Below, one piece after another: positions 16,612 through 26,800 of a DNA stretch of 64,000 nucleotides (position 1 is its first letter; the number at the start of each line of letters is the position of its first letter). This DNA comes from JADKHC01 sp047600805. Its GTDB lineage: Bacteria > Verrucomicrobiota > Verrucomicrobiia > Opitutales > Opitutaceae. A program made the translations under genes and the position numbers. The DNA lies in the NCBI GenBank assembly GCA_047600805.1, contig JASGKG010000001.1, positions 372,001 to 436,000 of the forward strand. The letters run 5' to 3'. The notes beneath the pieces were generated by a model. The model made no database searches, had not been told where the DNA came from, and worked only from the letters and a program-made list of their open reading frames with translations.

Positions 16612-17355
16612 TTAGGCGACGGGTTTGCCCAGCAACCCGAGTTGGGCGGCCTCGACGGGAAACACCTCGCGCCAGATGCGCTGCACGGTTTCGTCGTAGT
16701 CCCAATCCTGGCGAAAAGGGTGCCAACCAAAACCATCGCAAGCGCAGCTAAAGAGCTGCTGCTGCGTGGCGGGCAAGTCGGACGTCCATTTGGCCACGGC
16801 GGCGTCGTCGGCGTTGAAAAGGTAAAGGCCGCGGGCGAGGCCGAAGAGGGCCATGAGCAACTTCTCGGGCGTGAGGCCCGCCGGAAGAACCAAGTCGCCG
16901 CTGGAAATGCCATCGCGGATGATGCCGAGAGCGATGCCGGCGCTTCGCTCGACCATCGCATCGAGGGAGGCACGGCGCTCAGGCGAAATTTTCGACGTGA
17001 GACTGAGCACATCCATGAGCTGCTCGGCGCGCCAGTAATCGGGATGCAGACGGTAAACGAGGTAGTCGGCCTTCGCGGCGGCGAGGGCCCGCTCGCGACT
17101 GCGGCCTTTGAACAAAGCAGCGCGTTCCAAGAAGCGGTGACGCAGCTTTCCCGTTTCCACGCAGAGCGCGGCCAGAACATCTTCCTTGGAGGAAAAGTGC
17201 TGGTAGACGGTGCCCTTCGAGTACTTGGTGCTCGCGGCGAGGCGCTCCATGGTCAGGCCGTCGATTCCCTTGGTGAGAAAGAGCCGCCGCGCGACACGAA
17301 GCAGATCGTTCTCGCGGTGTTCTAGTTCGGATTTTTCAAGTGCTCGACGGGCCAT
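16612..17355 (-). CDS. TetR-family regulator of the efflux operon
   Basis: The 247-residue protein has a TetR N-terminal DNA-binding domain: RVARRLFLTKGIDGLTMERL, then TKYSKGTVYQHFSSKEDVL with the usual YxHF helix end. The ligand domain is long and all-helical. It leads the same operon as the adaptor, pump and TolC genes, so it most likely represses them together with itself. A 13-bp perfect palindrome lies 14 bp upstream of its ATG (see 17370). Confidence 0.92.
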   Translation of the reverse strand: MARRALEKSELEHRENDLLRVARRLFLTKGIDGLTMERLAASTKYSKGTVYQHFSSKEDVLAALCVETGKLRHRFLERAALFKGRSRERALAAAKADYLVYRLHPDYWRAEQLMDVLSLTSKISPERRASLDAMVERSAGIALGIIRDGISSGDLVLPAGLTPEKLLMALFGLARGLYLFNADDAAVAKWTSDLPATQQQLFSCACDGFGWHPFRQDWDYDETVQRIWREVFPVEAAQLGLLGKPVA

Positions 17356-17369
17356 AACGTCGAATAGAA

Positions 17370-17382
17370 TGACGGACCGTCA
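17370..17382. promoter_or_regulatory. Probable TetR operator
   Basis: TGACGGACCGTCA is a perfect 13-bp palindrome 14 bp upstream of the tetR start codon, where a self-repressing TetR protein would bind. A related half, TACGGTACGTCA, lies further upstream at about 17459-17470. Confidence 0.6.
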
Positions 17383-17558
17383 ATAAATGTCACCTTCAAC
17401 CTAGCGCGAAATTACCTGAATTAACGTAGGTTTATGCCTCAATCAGCCGTCGTTATTTATACGGTACGTCAATTATCTGCTGAGAAACGGCATCTACTTG
17501 GCTCGCATGGCTTATCCGCGCGGACGGCCGCAGCATTCGGCCTCTTAAGAGATGGTAT

Positions 17559-18581
17559 TTAGCTGCCAAACTCACGCCGGGCCTGATCCAGCCCGCGTTC
17601 GTAAGCGGCAATGAGGCGGTCCCAATCAGCGTTTTCCTTTTGGTCGATGTCGCGGCGTTTTTCGTCGGCGTCGAGCCATGCGATCGTTCTAGCAATGCCC
17701 TCGGCGTAGGAGGTGGTGGCTTGAAACTCGGGGACAAAACTGCGGATTTTCGAATTATCGAAAATCGCTGTGTAGGATTTGTCGCCGAGCAGCGAGCCGG
17801 TCATTTCTGGCAAGCAAGCCGCGATGAAGTCCGACGCGATGTGCACCAGCTTGGGCTTTTGCACTCCGGCAGCTCGGGCGGTGAGCAGATAGTATTGATC
17901 CCAGGTGAGGGCCTCGTCGGACGTGATGTGAAAAGCGTGGCCAATCGCCCGCTCCTGTCCGAAGAGTCCAACCAATCCCTTGGCGAAATCGGTGTTGTGG
18001 GTGATGGTCCACAACGTGAGTCCATCGCCTGGCACGATCACGGGTTTTCCGCGACGCATGCGGTCGATGATCGTGTAGCTTTTTTGCCAGCTATTCACCG
18101 CGAGCGGCACGATCATGTCGCCGTAGGTAAGTGAAGGGCGAATGATCACGCTGGGAAACGCTTCATCGCGAAGGGCACGCAGCAGACGCTCTTCGGCGGC
18201 GATTTTGTCCCGCGAGTATTGCCAGAACGGATTCACCAATGGCGTGGATTCGGTGATGGGCGTTTTCATCACGGGCTTTTGATACGCGCTGGCCGAGCTG
18301 ATGAAAAAGTATTGGCCAACCTTTCCACGAAATAGGGCGATGCGCTGTTCGATGTGCTCGCGGGTGAAAGCGACGAAGTCGACCACGACATCCCAGTGAT
18401 GGTTGGCGAGCGCGCTTGCTGCGGCGGCGACGTCTGAAATATCGACCGTGAGCTGCTCAGTGCCGGCGATCGTGCGGCGCTGCGAGCGGTTGAGCAACGT
18501 GACGCGATACCCTCGCTTCACCGCGAGATCCGTACAGGCTGAGCTGATGTATCCGGTGCCGCCAATAAAGAGAACGTTCAT
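17559..18581 (-). CDS. NAD-dependent epimerase/dehydratase-like protein
   Basis: The 340-residue protein has an extended-SDR Rossmann fold. The nucleotide-binding loop is FIGGTGYISSACTDLA, and a strand-end WDVVVDFVAF follows. It belongs near the isoflavone-reductase/CSP41-type epimerase-like proteins; the catalytic YxxxK is displaced (YSRDK near residue 130). The substrate is unknown. The ATG at 18581 begins the Rossmann motif directly; the frame stays open further up but without sense. It is divergent from hrpB. Confidence 0.85.
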   Translation of the reverse strand: MNVLFIGGTGYISSACTDLAVKRGYRVTLLNRSQRRTIAGTEQLTVDISDVAAAASALANHHWDVVVDFVAFTREHIEQRIALFRGKVGQYFFISSASAYQKPVMKTPITESTPLVNPFWQYSRDKIAAEERLLRALRDEAFPSVIIRPSLTYGDMIVPLAVNSWQKSYTIIDRMRRGKPVIVPGDGLTLWTITHNTDFAKGLVGLFGQERAIGHAFHITSDEALTWDQYYLLTARAAGVQKPKLVHIASDFIAACLPEMTGSLLGDKSYTAIFDNSKIRSFVPEFQATTSYAEGIARTIAWLDADEKRRDIDQKENADWDRLIAAYERGLDQARREFGS

Positions 18582-18673
18582 AATCGTGGGAGCCTTCGAC
18601 GTAATCTGGGTCGGCTGCAGGAGCAAGTCAGGCTTGCTTCGCAGGCCGTGGTCCAAACGCTTTTGCGCTTCCC

Positions 18674-21289
18674 ATGTCACCGCGTGAACTCCCCATCTAC
18701 GAAATCGAAGCCGGCGTGGTCGCCAGCTTGCGCGCGCAAGGGCGGCTCATCGTGCAGGCGCCGACGGGCTCTGGTAAATCGACGCAGATCCCGCAGATGC
18801 TTTACCGGCATGGGCTGCTCGAAGAACGCGGCGAGGTCGTGGTTTTGCAACCGCGGCGTCTGGCCACGCGCATGTTGGCAAAACGCGTCGCAGAAGAGAT
18901 GGACGCAGTGTTGGGCGACCTCGTCGGTTATCAGATTCGGCTGGAGTCGCGCGTGAGTGAGCGCACGCGCATTCGCTTCGTGACCGAAGGCATTTTGCTG
19001 CGGCAGATGTCGTTTGATGCGTCGCTGCGAGGCGTGAGCGCGATCGTGTTCGATGAATTTCACGAGCGTCATCTCTACGGAGACATCTCGCTGGCGCGTG
19101 CGTTGCAGATTCAGCAAACCATTCGGCCAGATCTAAAAATCATCGTGATGTCGGCGACGCTCGATGCGGGCGCGCTGAAAACTTATCTGGCGCCGTGCGA
19201 CGTGCTGGTTTCACAGGGGCGGACCTTCCCGGTGCGCATCGAGTATTTGCCGAAGACGGCGAACTTCGAACAGGAATCGGTCTGGGACGTGGCGACGCGC
19301 GAATGTGCCCGCGTGGCGAATATGACGACGGGCGACTTGCTCGTCTTCATGCCGGGCGCGTATGAAATCAGCCGAACTGTTCAAGCGATCCAAGGCGAAA
19401 GGACGTTGCGGGATTTCGTGACTTTCCCGCTGCACGGCGAACTTCCGGCTGACCTGCAGGACCGCGCCGTCGCGCGTTACGACCACCGAAAAATCATCGT
19501 CTCGACCAATGTGGCGGAAACGTCGCTCACGATTGAAGGCGTCACTGCGGTCATCGATGCTGGTCTCGCGCGTGTGGCTCGTTACGACGCCAGCCGCGGA
19601 ATCAACACGCTGTTGATCGAAAAGATTTCCGTGGCTTCGGCCGATCAACGCGCTGGCCGCGCCGGCCGCACGGCGCCGGGCGTGTGCGTGCGCCTCTGGA
19701 CCGAGCGCGAGCACGCGCAGCGTCCGCTGCAGGAATTGCCGGAAGTGCGCCGCCTCGATCTTTCGGAAGTGGTGCTCACGCTGAAAGCCAGCGGGATCGA
19801 CGACGTGGCCGGTTTTACTTGGTTAGAGAAGCCTGACCCGAAGGCGCTCGAGCGCGCGGAGATGTTGTTGGAGGATTTGGGGGCGGTGAAGATGCCTGAG
19901 GGGAGGGCGCGACCGCCTGGCGTGTCGAAAACTGAGAACGGCGGGCCTGGCAGCCCCGCCCTACCTTTCAGCAAGATCACCGATGTCGGTCGCAAGATGC
20001 TGCGTTTCCCGGTGCACCCGCGTTATGCGCGCATGTTGCTTGAGGCGGATGCGCGCGGTTGCGTTCGTCCTGTGGCGATGATGGCTGCGCTCACACAGGG
20101 CAGGAACTTTTTGCTGCGCGGTGTGCCGCGCGATTTGGAAGACGCGCGCGAAGACACCTTCGGCGAGGAGCACGAGTCGGATTTTTTTCTGCTGATGCGG
20201 GCGTGGCGCTACGCGGATCAAAACCGATACGCTCTGGACGCGTGTCGGCGTCTGGGTCTGCACGCGCAAGGTGCGCGGCAGGTCGGACCCTTGTTCGAGC
20301 AGTTTCTGGAAATTGCAGAGAAGGAAAAACTCGATGTGAGCGAGCGCCGCGTCGACGGCGAGGCGGTGCGCAAATGCGTGCTGGCGGGTTTCTCCGATCA
20401 TCTGGCGAAACGGCTCGATGCCGGTACGCTGCGCTGCGAACTCGTCCACAAGCGCAAAGGCCTGCTCGCTCGCGAAAGTGCGATTCAGAAATCGCCGCTT
20501 TTCGTGGCGGCGGAAGTCAGCGAAGTCGAAGGACGCGGCGGCGAGGTCAACGTATTGCTCAGCCTGGCGACGGCCATCGAGGAGCCTTGGCTCAAGGAAT
20601 TGTTTCCGGCCGACTATTTCGAGGCGACGAATGTGATTTATGATGAACAGGCGAAACGCGTGATTGCACGGCGCGAACGCCGTTTCCGCGATCTGGTGCT
20701 CGAGGCGAAGGCCAGCGCGGAGGACGTTCCGTACGATGAGGCCGCGCGGCTGCTCACGCAGCAGGTGCTCGCTGGCAATCTAAAGTTGGAAGCGTGGGAC
20801 GAAACCGTGGAGCAATGGATCGTCCGCGTGAATCGTTTAGCCGAATGGTTCCCGGAACTCGAAGTGAATCCGTTGACCGACGCCGATCGTGCCACGCTGA
20901 TCGAGCAGATCTGTTACGGCGAACTCGGCTACAAGGATATTCGCGCTAAACCGGTGATGCCGGTGCTGCGCGATTGGCTCACGGCGGAACAGCTTGCTGT
21001 GCTCGACGAATATTTACCCGAACGGCTTGTTATGGCCAACGGACGCCGTTCTCGCCTGACCTATAACAAGGAAGGTCCGCCGATTTTGTCGGCACGCATT
21101 CAGGAGCTGTACGGAGTCGACGGGAAGTTTACCCTCGGTCACGGACGCGTGACGGTGCGAATCGAAGTGTTGGCGCCGAACCAGCGACCGATCCAAGTCA
21201 CCGACGACCTGTCTAATTTTTGGCGCGAGCAGTATCCGAAAATCAAAACGGAACTCTCACGTCGCTATCCGAGGCACGAGTGGCGATAA
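18674..21289 (+). CDS. hrpB: ATP-dependent helicase HrpB
   Basis: The 871-residue DEAH-type helicase has Walker A APTGSGKST (near residue 32), motif II DEFHERH, motif III SATLD, and motif VI QRAGRAGRTAPG. The C-terminal part matches the HrpB-specific end (LPERLVMANGRRSRLTYN, then RYPRHEWR). It is somewhat longer than E. coli HrpB (about 810-820). Part of the excess is a low-complexity stretch of about 30 residues around residue 408-432, encoded by what looks like an inserted intergenic repeat. The RNA or DNA target of HrpB is not well known. Confidence 0.92.
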   Translation: MSPRELPIYEIEAGVVASLRAQGRLIVQAPTGSGKSTQIPQMLYRHGLLEERGEVVVLQPRRLATRMLAKRVAEEMDAVLGDLVGYQIRLESRVSERTRIRFVTEGILLRQMSFDASLRGVSAIVFDEFHERHLYGDISLARALQIQQTIRPDLKIIVMSATLDAGALKTYLAPCDVLVSQGRTFPVRIEYLPKTANFEQESVWDVATRECARVANMTTGDLLVFMPGAYEISRTVQAIQGERTLRDFVTFPLHGELPADLQDRAVARYDHRKIIVSTNVAETSLTIEGVTAVIDAGLARVARYDASRGINTLLIEKISVASADQRAGRAGRTAPGVCVRLWTEREHAQRPLQELPEVRRLDLSEVVLTLKASGIDDVAGFTWLEKPDPKALERAEMLLEDLGAVKMPEGRARPPGVSKTENGGPGSPALPFSKITDVGRKMLRFPVHPRYARMLLEADARGCVRPVAMMAALTQGRNFLLRGVPRDLEDAREDTFGEEHESDFFLLMRAWRYADQNRYALDACRRLGLHAQGARQVGPLFEQFLEIAEKEKLDVSERRVDGEAVRKCVLAGFSDHLAKRLDAGTLRCELVHKRKGLLARESAIQKSPLFVAAEVSEVEGRGGEVNVLLSLATAIEEPWLKELFPADYFEATNVIYDEQAKRVIARRERRFRDLVLEAKASAEDVPYDEAARLLTQQVLAGNLKLEAWDETVEQWIVRVNRLAEWFPELEVNPLTDADRATLIEQICYGELGYKDIRAKPVMPVLRDWLTAEQLAVLDEYLPERLVMANGRRSRLTYNKEGPPILSARIQELYGVDGKFTLGHGRVTVRIEVLAPNQRPIQVTDDLSNFWREQYPKIKTELSRRYPRHEWR
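19890..19972. repeat. Repeat-like insertion inside hrpB
   Basis: Between the codons for LEDLGAVKM and those for SKITDVGRKML lies GC-rich DNA containing GGAGGGCGCGACC and GGCGGGcctggcagCCCCGCC followed by CTACC. This is the form of the dispersed GGTAGGGCGG-type palindromes found between genes elsewhere in the window. It keeps the frame open and adds a Gly/Pro-rich loop. Confidence 0.55.
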
Positions 21290-21312
21290 AGGCCGGCGTG
21301 CTCGGCGAACGG

Positions 21313-21771
21313 CTACGATTTGACAGGCGTGCTTGCCCCTAGCACTTGGCTAGACCACTGCTCGACCGCCTCAACGGTTTTTCGGCCGACGTTGTAATCG
21401 CTCACTCCAAATCCGGGCACTTCGATGCGCAGGATTTCAGTGCCATCTAGGCTTACCATGCATAATTTTTTGGAGTCTTTCCAAAACTCGATCGGTCTCA
21501 TGGTGCCGTGCCATCGCAGGCCGACATCTTTATATTCTGCCATCGTGAGCTGCAGGGCTAATTCGAAAAGCCCCTTCGGATTCTGAACCGTAGAAGTGAT
21601 CTTTTCGTTGGCGATTTGCGTGACGATCCGAACCTGATTTGCTGCCCGGATCGAATCCGCTAGCGCGGTGCTGATGTCTGCTTTGCGAAGTTCCTCTCCG
21701 AACAACGGCGTGGCGAAAAGGCAGGCGATCAGCGAGAGGCAGTGGAGGTTTTTCATATTGAGGCGACGCAT
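21313..21771 (-). CDS. Secreted protein of unknown function
   Basis: The 152-residue protein has a signal peptide (MRRLNMKNLHCLSLIACLFA, cleavage near LFG-EE) and a small mixed alpha/beta body. It ends at TVEAVEQWSSQVLGAS. No domain is recognised. The start at 21771 or the next ATG at 21756 both keep the signal peptide; a longer frame to 21813 does not fit one. It is convergent with hrpB, 23 bp from its stop. Confidence 0.6.
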   Translation of the reverse strand: MRRLNMKNLHCLSLIACLFATPLFGEELRKADISTALADSIRAANQVRIVTQIANEKITSTVQNPKGLFELALQLTMAEYKDVGLRWHGTMRPIEFWKDSKKLCMVSLDGTEILRIEVPGFGVSDYNVGRKTVEAVEQWSSQVLGASTPVKS

Positions 21772-21898
21772 GGGCGTTCGTCTCCGACACGCGTGCCTCT
21801 TGAGTTGATCCATTAAAATAGAGCTAACGCTTTCTCGAACAACGAACGAGGACAGCAGCTTGCGGTCGGTCGTGCTGCGGAAAACGGAGGGAGGACTT

Positions 21899-22171
21899 CT
21901 ATTTAGCTGGGCGCTGTAGCTTCAGCTCGTAGTTTGCGCGCACGTGTTGGTTGATGTAGGTGGCGAGTCCGGAGCCTTCAGCGGCGAGTCGCTTGAGCGC
22001 CTGGACGTGTTGGCGTCCCGGCTTTTTGTGGGAGTAGAGGTAGAATTCTTGGTCGCGAAATTCGAGGACAATATAGTCCGTGCCGATCGCGTAGGCGATC
22101 ACCCCCGAGCCATCGTGGGCCCCGTCGTATTTCTGGAATTTCAGCCGCGCACGAAACCCGTTGCTCCCCAT
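21899..22171 (-). CDS. Small protein, possibly KTSC-like
   Basis: The 90-residue protein reads as a compact beta-rich fold with a final helix. The pattern VIAYAIGTDYIVLEFRDQEF, then YLYSHKKPG, then LAAEGSGLATYINQHVRANYE resembles KTSC domains (strand, YxY, small helix, final 'I...Y'). I am unsure because the K-T-S-C residues themselves are not all present. No neighbour gives a clue to its job. Confidence 0.5.
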   Translation of the reverse strand: MGSNGFRARLKFQKYDGAHDGSGVIAYAIGTDYIVLEFRDQEFYLYSHKKPGRQHVQALKRLAAEGSGLATYINQHVRANYELKLQRPAK

Positions 22172-22213
22172 GCCTCCATCGACACGGGGAATGATGAAAA
22201 GTGCACGATGTGT

Positions 22214-22429
22214 TTAGAGAAGCTGTGTCAGCCCACAGACGAGCGCGACGAGGCCTAAACTGATGTGAAATTGGAGTTGGCGCCACTTCTTCCATTCGGC
22301 TTCGAAGGCGTGTGAGTCAGCATCCGTTCGGGCGACCACCATGTGCAGGAAGGCGGAATTCCCCTGCCGATGACAGAGTGCGGCGAGAAACACGCCGAGC
22401 ATCAAAAGAGCTGTGAAGAACGCAGCCAT
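22214..22429 (-). CDS. Small membrane protein, unknown
   Basis: The 71-residue protein has two predicted membrane helices (MAAFFTALLMLGVFLAALC near the start and ISLGLVALVCGLTQLL at the end) joined by a charged loop (EAEWKKWRQLQ). I chose the ATG at 22429; a TTG at 22468 would add 13 residues. No family is recognised. Confidence 0.5.
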   Translation of the reverse strand: MAAFFTALLMLGVFLAALCHRQGNSAFLHMVVARTDADSHAFEAEWKKWRQLQFHISLGLVALVCGLTQLL

Positions 22430-22592
22430 CGTTTTGAAGTACGGAAGTGATATCGACGCGTTCCTCAACTGAAGTGAGGCGGAATTAGTTTCTTTGGAGG
22501 GGTTCGGCAGCAGATATTAGCTATGCTATTTTGAGCTGCGTGGTTCGGGCGATTCCCGATAGACGTGAAGAAATCAGACAGCGCGACCGGTG

Positions 22593-23798
22593 CTAGAAGC
22601 CGAGTGCCAGTTGCTCTGGCGGACCAAAGGGGGGCGCGCCGTTACGCTGGGCTACGATGATTTGTGCCAATTCGTAAGTCGTGGCGTTGCGAAGTTCCTC
22701 AAGAGGAGCTTCGGTCAGAATGTAACGTTGGTGGCCGATTGCATGCAGGTGACGTTCGTAGGTTGTGCTGACGCGGTCAGTCTTTTGGCCAAAACCTAGC
22801 GAGAGGGACAGTAAGTGGTCCAAAGGAAGCAACTCGGTATAGGGAGGTGTTCTCGGACCTGTTAATGGTTCGGGTCGGTCAGCGATTTCCTCGGTACGGT
22901 GGTAGGTACCGTTTGGTAAAGGCAGTCCGCAGGTCGGGCAGACCGTTCCAGGCTGTGACTTTTGGCAGACGCCGCAGAACCGGTAATAATAGCCGGTACG
23001 CGCCACGGGGAATTTCACGAAGCCCACGAGCTTGCAGCCGGTGCGGTCGCGCAGTGCCGACGTGAGGGCGTCGTAGTTTGGTTCGATATCCAGGAGCGTG
23101 TATTCGCGGCCCACATTTTCAAGGGAGTGCGCGTCGGAGGAACAAATGAGGGTGTGCTGATCGAGCGCGGAAATGCGCCGGCACATTTTCGGGGTGGCAG
23201 GGACACCGACTTCGACCGCGAGCAGATTGCGGGCATTGTCGCCGAAAACAGCCTCCAACGTTTTCTCACCGCTCGTACTGCCGAGACTCGAATACCACGG
23301 GCTCAACACGTGCGCCGGGACGAGTTCACAGCCGTCGCCGTGTTCCCGCACCATTTCGAGCAAACGGCGGGAAGTTAAGTTGAGGGTAGGGCGGCCGTCT
23401 TTTAGGTCGCCGTGGCCACGCAATTTTTCACGGAAACGTCGGACACTTTCGATCGAGCGAAAGTAGAGCAGATGGTGGAGCCCGTGGAGCCGTTTCGTGC
23501 CTCGAGGCGCGCAGCAGACTTCGGTGCTCAAAACGAAGCGCACCGGGCGATGCAGATGGAGCGGCAAGGTTTCACGACTGAGGTCGTACGTTTCGGTCCG
23601 CGGCTGTAGAAAACCAGAACCGATTTCGTAAAGGTGAATTTCAATCTCTTTGAGCCAATCGGCTTGAAGGCAGTCGCCCGTGGCGAGCACGTCCATGCCT
23701 TTTTGCTGTGCGGTCATGATGAGGTTCGGCAAAGTCATCTCGGGCGAGACGCCGCCCGCGTGGTGGGAGTGAAGATGAAGATCGACGGCGAGTTTCAT
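22593..23798 (-). CDS. Endonuclease Q-like PHP-domain DNA repair nuclease
   Basis: The 401-residue protein has an N-terminal PHP domain (VDLHLHSHHAGG, residues 5-16), then VLATGDCLQADWLKE. Later come AHVLSPWYSSLGS, CSSDAHSLENVGRE and a four-cysteine zinc site FCGVC...CPTCG (about residues 280-300). It ends with EEIADRP and PPYTELLPLDHLL. This order and these motifs match endonuclease Q of Thermococcales and some Bacillus, which nicks DNA 5' to uracil, hypoxanthine and abasic sites. It follows dnaE2 by 30 bp on the same strand, at the end of the lexA-imuA-imuB-dnaE2 operon, which suggests SOS-induced repair of deaminated DNA. Function is inferred from family resemblance. Confidence 0.82.
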   Translation of the reverse strand: MKLAVDLHLHSHHAGGVSPEMTLPNLIMTAQQKGMDVLATGDCLQADWLKEIEIHLYEIGSGFLQPRTETYDLSRETLPLHLHRPVRFVLSTEVCCAPRGTKRLHGLHHLLYFRSIESVRRFREKLRGHGDLKDGRPTLNLTSRRLLEMVREHGDGCELVPAHVLSPWYSSLGSTSGEKTLEAVFGDNARNLLAVEVGVPATPKMCRRISALDQHTLICSSDAHSLENVGREYTLLDIEPNYDALTSALRDRTGCKLVGFVKFPVARTGYYYRFCGVCQKSQPGTVCPTCGLPLPNGTYHRTEEIADRPEPLTGPRTPPYTELLPLDHLLSLSLGFGQKTDRVSTTYERHLHAIGHQRYILTEAPLEELRNATTYELAQIIVAQRNGAPPFGPPEQLALGF

Positions 23799-23828
23799 AA
23801 TGCGAATGCGGTGGGTGGTTGCGGGCGA

Positions 23829-26800
23829 TTAGTGGAAATCGTGCGAGGCCTGTGTGGGGAGGTCGGCCTCTTGGAGTGCCTCGATGCGTTCGGCTTTCAC
23901 GTGAATGACGCCGGATACGTTTTGCAGAACGCCGGTGATTTTGAGCGCGGGCTCCTGGGTAATGGTCAGGCGATGGCGTTCGAACATCGCGGGAATAACC
24001 ACGGCGTTGGCGATGCCGGTTTCGTCTTCGAGGCTGATGAAAACGAAGCCCTTGGCAGTGCCAGGGCGCTGACGGCAAATGACGGAGCCCGCGACGACGA
24101 TGCGCGAGCCGTTGGCGATGTCTTTTAGGTCGGCTGCGCGCGTGACATCGGGTAATCGGTTGCGCATTTGAGCCATCGGGTGCTTCCCAGCGGTCAGGCC
24201 GAGGCCGCGGAAGTCCGCGCCGAGACGCTCGGTCGGCGACATCGCGGGCAGCGGAGAACTGTCGTCCTCGGAAATTCCGAAGTACCGAAACAAACTTTCG
24301 TCTTCGGACCACGCGGCCTCGACCTTCCACATCGCGGCGCGTCGATGGACCGCGAGGCAATTCAGCGCACCGACGGCGGCGAGGGCGCGACGCTCGGCAG
24401 GATTGAAATCCGTGCGGCGCAGAAAGTCGTCCATCGACGTGAACGGCTTTTCGCGGCGCGTGGCGAGGAGTTGTTGGGCCGCGGCTTCGTGAAGGCCTTT
24501 CACATAACGCAGGCCAATGCGGATGGTGTGGGCGTCTTCGACAGTGCAATTCCAGTCGGAACGCTGCACGCAGACGGTGTTCACCTTCAGCTTACAATCA
24601 CCGCGTTTGGCGTCCTGGAGCAGCGTGGCTGCTGAATAGAAACCCATAGGCTGGTTGTTGAGCAAACTGGCATAGAACTCGGCGGGACGGTTGAACTTCA
24701 GCCACGTGCTGGAGTAAGCGAGCATGGCAAAGCCGATAGCGTGTGATTCGGGAAAACCGTAGGCGGCGAAGGATGTCGCCGAGTGCACGATTTTTTGGAC
24801 GACGTTTTCGTTGTAGCCTTGTTTATGCAGGGCGGCCGTAAGTTTTGTGAGAGCTTTCGTGAGACGGTCAGTTCCCTTCGTGAAGCCCATGGCGCGGCGC
24901 AATTCTTCGGCCTCGGCGCCGGTGAATTTTGCGAGCGTCATGGAGATCTCCAGCATCTGCTCCTGAAAAAGGATCACGCCCATGGTTCGGGAAAGGATGG
25001 GCTCCAGGAGATGTTTTACGCTGTCGTCGATATAATCTGGCTTTTCCAAACCATCTCGTCGCCGGATAAGCGGGTGCACGAGGTTGCCGGTGATGGGGCC
25101 GGGACGTACGATCGAGACCTGCATCGCAAGGTCGTAGAGGTTTTTCGGTTTGAAACGCGGCAACGTGGCCATCTGCGCGCGGCTCTCGATTTGGAAAACG
25201 CCGACGGTGTCGGCGGCTCGGATTTTTTCGTAGATGTTAGGGGCGTTGTCGGGAATATCGTCGAGATTGCGAGGGCCGTCGGGTCGCGTGCGGCAGAGTT
25301 CGACCGTCTCTTGCAGCACGGCCATCATGCCAAGGCCGAGAAAATCTATTTTCACGATACCAAGGTTTTCGCAGTCGTCTTTGTCCCATTGGCAAACGCT
25401 GCGGTCAGTCATCGTCGCCGGTTCGAGCGGGACAACTTTGTCGAGCTGGCCCTGGCAGATGACCATGCCGCCCGAGTGCTGACCGAGGTGACGCGGCAGC
25501 CCGCGCGTGAAATAGTAGTTCAGCTCGACCATCGCGGCGGCGCGTGGATGGTGAGCGGCGATACCGGCCATCTTCAACTGCTGCTGGAGGCCGAGAGTCT
25601 GCGGAAAATCGCCGTTGGCATAGAGGCTGGAAAACCGATCCAAAGCGTCATCGCCAAAACCGAGGACCTTGCCGACCTCGCGGATCGTGCTGCGACCGCG
25701 GTAGGTGATGACGTTGGCCGTCATCGCGGCGCCGCGTCGGCCGTAGCGATCATAAACTTCCTGAATAACTCTCTCGCGCCGTTCGCCACTCGGAAAATCG
25801 AGATCGATGTCGGGCCACGACGGTTTGCCGTCCTTGCCGACACGGCTGTCGTTGAGAAAACGATCGAAAAGCAGGCGGTGTTTCACCGGGTTTACCGCGG
25901 TGATGCCGAGCATGTAGCAAACGGCGCTGTTGGCCGCGCTGCCGCGGCCCTGAACGAGAATGCCCTGCTGTCGCGCCCAGTCGCAGATGTCCCAAACGAT
26001 GAGAAAATAGCCGGAGAACTTTAGGCGCGCGATCAGCTCGAGTTCGCGATTGAGCTGTTTCACCAAGGTGGGTGACAAGGAACCGATTTTTTTTGTGGCG
26101 CAGGCAAAGGTTTTATCCCGGAGAAACGTGTCCATCGATTCGCCGTGAGGCGTGTTGTAGGTGGGAAATTGGTAGCCTAAATTCTCGAGCGTGAACTCGA
26201 GCCGCTCGTTGAGACGCACGGAGTTTTCGAGCGCTTCCGGCAAATCGTGAAAAAGCTCGTGCATGATGCGTGCGGGCTTCACGTGACGCTGAGCGTTGAT
26301 CTCGAGATTACGACCGGCGGCATCGAGCGTGGTGTGCAGTCGCAGACAGGTGAAGACGTCGGCGACTATGCGGTGTTGCAGAACCGCGTAGTTCACGCCG
26401 CCCGTGGCGAGCAGCGGTAGGTTATGCGTGGCGGCGAGATCGATGAGGAATTTGTTTTCGCGTTCCTCGCCGCGAATCCGATGTCGTTGTAGCTCGACGA
26501 ACACGTTGTCATCGCCAAGAATAGCCGTGAGCTTCTGTAGTGCGGCTGAGGCGGCTTCGGCCCCCGCCGTTCGCCAAGCGCGGTGCACGGGACCTTCTTC
26601 GTCGCCGGTCAGCGCGATCAGCCCCTCCGAAAAACGGGCGAGTTCGTCCCACGTGGCGAAGCACGGGCGTTTGCGCTCGGTGGGATCGTTGTCGAGCTTG
26701 GGTGTTTGCGGGTAGGGATAATGCTCCGCATTGTCCGCCGCGGATGAGGGGCCATCCGCCCTACCTGGAATGCGATGAGTCAAGGGAGTCCGTTCAGTCA

